A program made the position numbers and the translations under genes. A stretch of 64,000 nt of DNA, from positions 8,193,722 through 8,257,721 of the forward strand of contig OZ037766.1 in assembly GCA_964035545.1 (NCBI GenBank), in the 5' to 3' direction. The notes below the pieces were generated by a model. It did no database searches. It was not told the DNA's origin and saw only the letters and a list, made by a program, of their open reading frames with translations. Numbering within the stretch: the stretch's first letter is position 1; each line of letters begins with the position of its first letter. This DNA comes from Bugula neritina. Taxonomy: Eukaryota; Bryozoa; Gymnolaemata; Cheilostomatida; Bugulidae. Positions 59,442 to 64,000 of the stretch are shown in pieces.

Positions 59442-59609
59442 TCTAAACATTGACAGGTTAACTTACCTGTACTAATAAACAATATTGCAACACACACTGC
59501 AACCAATTTATGGACTATTATATGCATTTTACTTTCTGACCAACCATAAACATATGAGGCATGCCGCTTCTGCTACCTAGTGGTCTAGCATGATCGTAAT
59601 CTGGAGGTA

Positions 59610-59835
59610 ACCTGGAGGTATTACTATTAGTAATAGTAATAGTATTACTATTACTATTAGTATTAGGTATTTTAACTGAAACTCTGCGGCTATGTAATAA
59701 TAATAATACTATAAAGTTCTATAAGTCTATAACTATAATTATAAGTATTACTAATAAACAATAGTAATACTAATACTAATAGACATGGTTATACTTATAC
59801 TTATAGTATAACTAATACTATAAGTATTAGTAATT
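59610..59835. repeat. Degenerate (TATTAC/TAGTAA)n simple repeat
   Basis: ATTACTATTAGTAATAGTAA-like sequence flanking the second LINE tail on its right. Confidence 0.75.
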
Positions 59836-62392
59836 GACTAATTTAAATCGATTACACATTCTTCGTTTAATATAACGGAAATATTGTAATCAGGCACAGC
59901 TAATTTCCCATTGAAACTAACTTTGAAATTATGCTTTATTATGCTTTATTATGCTTATAGTTTAAAATTTAAAATTTAAAGTTGACTGGATATGGAGGTG
60001 AGGCTGGGAGGCTTGGCAATAAGTGTAACGCGATAGACTTGTTCTATAAGCAGCTCTGAGTCAAAGGTGAAAGATGATCTTATTTTGGAGGATCTCTAGT
60101 TTGCGGTTGGGTCTCAACTCCAAAATAAATAGCATTATTTGAACGCGTAGAATGCTTTATTACAGGCTATTTAAGTTTCTCTTTCTAATCTTATTGAAAT
60201 TTATACCGCGGTGTCCCAAGAGGTCAATTATATAACGCTTGCTAATTTGTACACCGAGCTTACGCACACGGTAACATGCTTCTGCATCAATCACCAATGA
60301 TAATCTCAATAGCTGGAAGCTGCTACTTCCTCGTAGTTGTTAGTATTTTTGACAGCTTAACAATAGCCGCAGGTTTTGCTTAAATTTCTTTAAGCCTCAC
60401 TGCAACCTCTTAATAACTACTGTAAGTGTACAATGGTAACATTTCAATTCCATTAAACTTAATTGCAGTGTTAATCACTTCAAGACTCAAGTTAAACTAA
60501 GTTATTGTTAATCACTTTCACCTTCTGATTTACAATTACATTATGATTAACATTGTGATTGTTATTGTCAATCACTCAATGCCATTCACATTGTGGCTTG
60601 TCATTGTGATTGTGATCATCATCATGAGCATGATGATGATGTGATTAAATGAAATTAAATCATTGAATGATTGATGCTGAAGTATTAGTATAACATTAAG
60701 TTTAACTGTAACACCAACAGTAACTGAAGTTGTAGTCATAGTGATCGTGATACAGTCAATGCCTGTGTTATACTGGTACTGATAGTAATACTACTAGTGA
60801 TACTGATAGACAATAGTCATATTCATATTGATGCTATCAATCTTCATTATGATAATGATAATCATAATGATAATCATAATGATAATTATGAGTTATGACT
60901 AAGTTTAGGTACATTCACATTTCATTTTAAATTTTTATTTTATAGTACATTTATCATTATGATTATTATTGTTATATTTATTAGTAATGACTTTTTGGAT
61001 TGTTGAACTTGAATGTGATCTGGATATCAGTTGAAATTAAAATTAAAGTGACTGAAAAATCATAATATTAGAAATATTCAAATGCAAATAGAAAATTTAA
61101 CTCTCACTCTAACTTACAACTGGTCTTATTACTATGACATTACTGATTAACTAACAGAATGAAGTATAGCTGACTAATACTAATAGTAGTACTAATAGCA
61201 ATATAGTTTATAGTGAATGTAATGCGTAGTAAATCTGATGTTGTAAATTAGTACTGAAAAACATCCTTAGTGTAATAAAAAAAACCTTTTCATGGGGGTT
61301 CTTACAGTAAACACAGTTATTTTTAATATGGTATGACTATTTTATTTTAACTCATACCATCAACTAGTCCCATAGGTGTAGTTAGGCTAATATTTATATG
61401 AAAACAGGAAATGTACCAGTAACTAAGTATTAGTATCAATGTAACTATATTTATAATACTTATAGTTATAATAATGAGATAATCACTATATGTAAACTAT
61501 TATAATATCTAGTTTTATATTAATAGTGATTATATAAAGAGCTTTTAACTTGTAAGAAGACCTATACTAATACATAATTATACTGATACTAATACAATAA
61601 ATGTGGTAAGATTGTAATTTAGTATCACTATATGTTTAAGTGGGATTTGTAATGATTAAAATGTTAGTAACATCATATTGGTTGTGTCAGCTTTTTTATT
61701 TGTGTAATCTACCATCAACATAATTCTACCTATGTTTCTCAAAATATGAACCATTCATATATAAAAGTTAATCAATTTTTTGCCCGTATTAACTTGTAAC
61801 CTTGAGCTACCTCTTTTAGTAAAATTGAAGTTTGAGTATAACAGTCACAAAGAGGAGAATCTATAGATTATAGGGAATCTCCTTGAAAATCTCTCTGCTT
61901 GGCGTCTACAATCCTAATCTTTTCACTCAGGTAATCCTGCTCAGTCCTCCACAACAATAATATTATAACAACCTAACCACCTCTGTTAGTTACATAGTTT
62001 CTAAGATTCATGAGTATGTGATATGCTTTCTGATTTGTTCAACACATTTCTGCACCTACATATCATTAAAATTTTTAAATTCTTCAATGGCATTTAATTG
62101 GAAGTTTGTTTGAAACTGCTGTGTATTAATATAAAGACTTTTAAGCAAGGTTCTCAGTGCAATTCCTAAACAAAATCTATAGCTAATAGAAAAAATAATA
62201 TTTTTAAGAATATTAGGTTTTCCCTACATCAATTGTTGTGTTTCTGTGGTTGATTAGATTCATAAACATAGATATCTCTACAACCCCTAGTATCTGCGTT
62301 TTTTATGTTGATCAGCAAACTCTAACATTTTGTGTTCTAGCTCTAAAGGAAATTTTGGTGAGGATACAATGTAAAGCTTCAATCTTATTAGA
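59836..62392. other. Repeat-rich intergenic region before the adaptor gene
   Basis: About 2.5 kb. TCATNATGATAATCATAATG-type degenerate repeats occupy about 60590-60900. The rest is AT-rich with no supported gene. The promoter of the gene starting at 62393 must lie here but was not located. Confidence 0.45.
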
Positions 62393-63685
62393 ATGGCAAC
62401 TAATTCTGATGAACAAGATGGTGAGTGTATCCCAACTTCTTATAAGAGTGCATAGCTTTATATAATATATTTTCAACAAAAATAATCAAATAGTCTTATA
62501 AGTTAAGCACTTTAAAAATGCTATGGGCACTTTAGATAAAGTATAATTCTATAATACTTATTTTATCTTAAACTCATTGTAACTAGAATTATCTACTCTG
62601 TAAGTGTATTTTGCAAAGTTTTGTTACTTTAAAAGAGCTATAGAAAATTTATTTAATTTATTGTAAATAATATCCAACAGTTGAATGTTGGGTAGAAATT
62701 TAATAGCAATTTATTTCTTTTTTATTATTTGTATCATTTAATTACTCTATTTATTTGAATAGCCTACATTTTTGTGCCATATTTTTTATCTTCTAAGTTG
62801 TTGGAAACTGTCATTGAATCATGTATGTTTGAGCGGGACTAGCACAACTTATTGCTGGCTATTTTATATATAACTTTGATTAGCTGTTCACATTGTTTTG
62901 CCTGTTTATTCTATCATACACTGAATTGCTGTGGTCGTACTTTTCTATAATGTGTTGTGTTTACAGTCAGTCAAATTGACATCTGGTGTAATAGTGATGC
63001 AACTAGTACAGTCAGTCGGTTTACGGAACTTCTCTCGAGGATATTTACTAATCCCATAAATCAGCATGAAATAGAAAGTCTGTCGGACAATAGTAATTGT
63101 AAGTATTATTTCCCAATCTGATTTTGATTGAAATTTAATGTATGGGAGCACATATTATATGCTATGTTGAAATAAATTTGTCTAAAAGTAAAACAACAAA
63201 CATAATTGTACAAGTTTTTAAATTGTCTTTTAGATTTTGGATGTAATGGAACCATTGTGGTAGTGGTGACGCCTGAAACACTGCGTATGCTTCAGAGTAC
63301 AGCTCTTGCTTATGGTCGTCTCATTTCCAACTGTAAGGAGAGATACTATATCGATGAATATGAGTTGCTGGCCGCAGATCACAACACTAGAGTGACGCTG
63401 TTTGGAGCAGAGAATGCATGCGTCTGGAATAAAGTAGAAGTCAATGATAGTAGTGTTAAGAAAATATCACAAGTTTCTCTCAAACAGGGCATGCCCAGTT
63501 CAAAAGGAAGTGAGTAGTTTCAACCATTCTGGTGGTATCTTTCAAAGCAAAGTAGTAATAGCTTATACTTGTCAACTCACATTCTATCTCCCTTTTACTC
63601 AACAGAACCTACAAGGAATAGCAAAGGCAGAGGAAACATAAAAGGTCTCTTCACAGTTATCCCAAATGAGTTTTATTGTGATTCA
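62393..63685 (+). CDS. Probable Dof/BCAP/BANK-type signalling adaptor, N-terminal exons (continues past the right edge)
   Basis: Exons 62393-62420, 62967-63098, 63234-63509 and 63606-63685 join in phase: 516 bp, 172 residues, still open. The ATG has A at -3 and G at +4 (start MATNSDEQD). Residues about 10-100 look like the TIR-like fold of this family: QIDIWCNSDATSTVSRFTEL as first strand and helix, then GCNGTIVVVVTPETLRMLQ as the strand that in TIR domains ends near a Ser/Pro. After NACVWNKVEV and a basic linker comes GLFTVIPNEFYCDS, which resembles the start of the DBB domain shared by Drosophila stumps (Dof), BCAP (PIK3AP1) and BANK1. Those adaptors link receptor tyrosine kinases or B-cell and Toll signalling to PI3K and Ras. 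The assignment rests on pattern and domain order only. The remaining bases to 64000 show no further exon. Confidence 0.5.
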
Positions 63686-64000
63686 GTAAGTTGTCTTCTA
63701 TTTTCTCATATAAAATCGTTTAGCACAATGTTTTTAACACAAGGTATATACTTTTATTTCAAAGTTTTGTTCCCGATTTTTTGCAAAACATCATGAGCAA
63801 CCTGTTATAGATAATGATCCGTTTAGAATTTAAGTAATCACTATGTTCCGTACTGCGTATGATTTTTTATTGTGAGAAGCTTGCTATTTGATAAATTTGT
63901 GCTCCTGTATAAGATGGTTGTTGCAATAAACTCGGTTTTTATGGTTCTTATTATTCACAATAAATTGCAGTTTAGTATTTTGAATTGTTATTCAGTTGAG

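Overview
The window is nuclear DNA from an animal: AT-rich, intron-rich, with GT-AG introns of about 100 bp to 5 kb. The genes are BAIAP3/staccato, TIF1-type TRIM, an EGF-family ligand, an Ldh_2-type dehydrogenase and a probable Dof/BCAP/BANK adaptor. This suggests an invertebrate bilaterian, most plausibly a lophotrochozoan such as a bryozoan or mollusc. The species cannot be read from the sequence. No tRNA, rRNA, CRISPR or bacterial-style operon was seen. All gene models below were built by hand, joining exons by splice sites and matching reading-frame phase.

Layout, left to right. (1) 11-15505, minus: a BAIAP3/Unc-13-4-type Munc13 protein in 23 exons, with its C-terminus beyond the left edge. 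(2) 18233-20382, plus: a six-exon gene for an unrecognised 173-residue protein, divergent from BAIAP3, with a CCAAT/TATA promoter. (3) 21868-29872, minus: a complete 13-exon TIF1 gene (RING, two B-boxes, coiled coil, PHD, bromodomain), convergent with gene 2. (4) 32202-40908, minus: a three-exon gene for a predicted EGF-receptor-type ligand with a very basic tail. (5) 44070-56205, minus: a complete nine-exon malate/L-lactate dehydrogenase (Ldh_2) family gene. (6) 62393-right edge, plus: the first four exons of a probable Dof/BCAP/BANK adaptor (TIR-like fold, then the start of a DBB domain).

Between and inside the genes are repeats. They include (TA)74, a second (AT)n tract, G-runs, a polypurine tract, several degenerate minisatellites, a hAT-like MITE inside TIF1, and a MITE with roughly 75-bp inverted ends inside the dehydrogenase gene. 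Two decayed LINE reverse-transcriptase tails lie in opposite orientation in a simple-repeat-rich tract at 57.9-61 kb.

The genes do not form one pathway. Themes are dense-core vesicle release (BAIAP3), chromatin reading and ubiquitin ligation (TIF1), growth-factor signalling (the EGF ligand and perhaps the adaptor) and redox metabolism (the dehydrogenase). The least explained elements are the EGF-like ligand with its polybasic tail and the small orphan gene next to BAIAP3.
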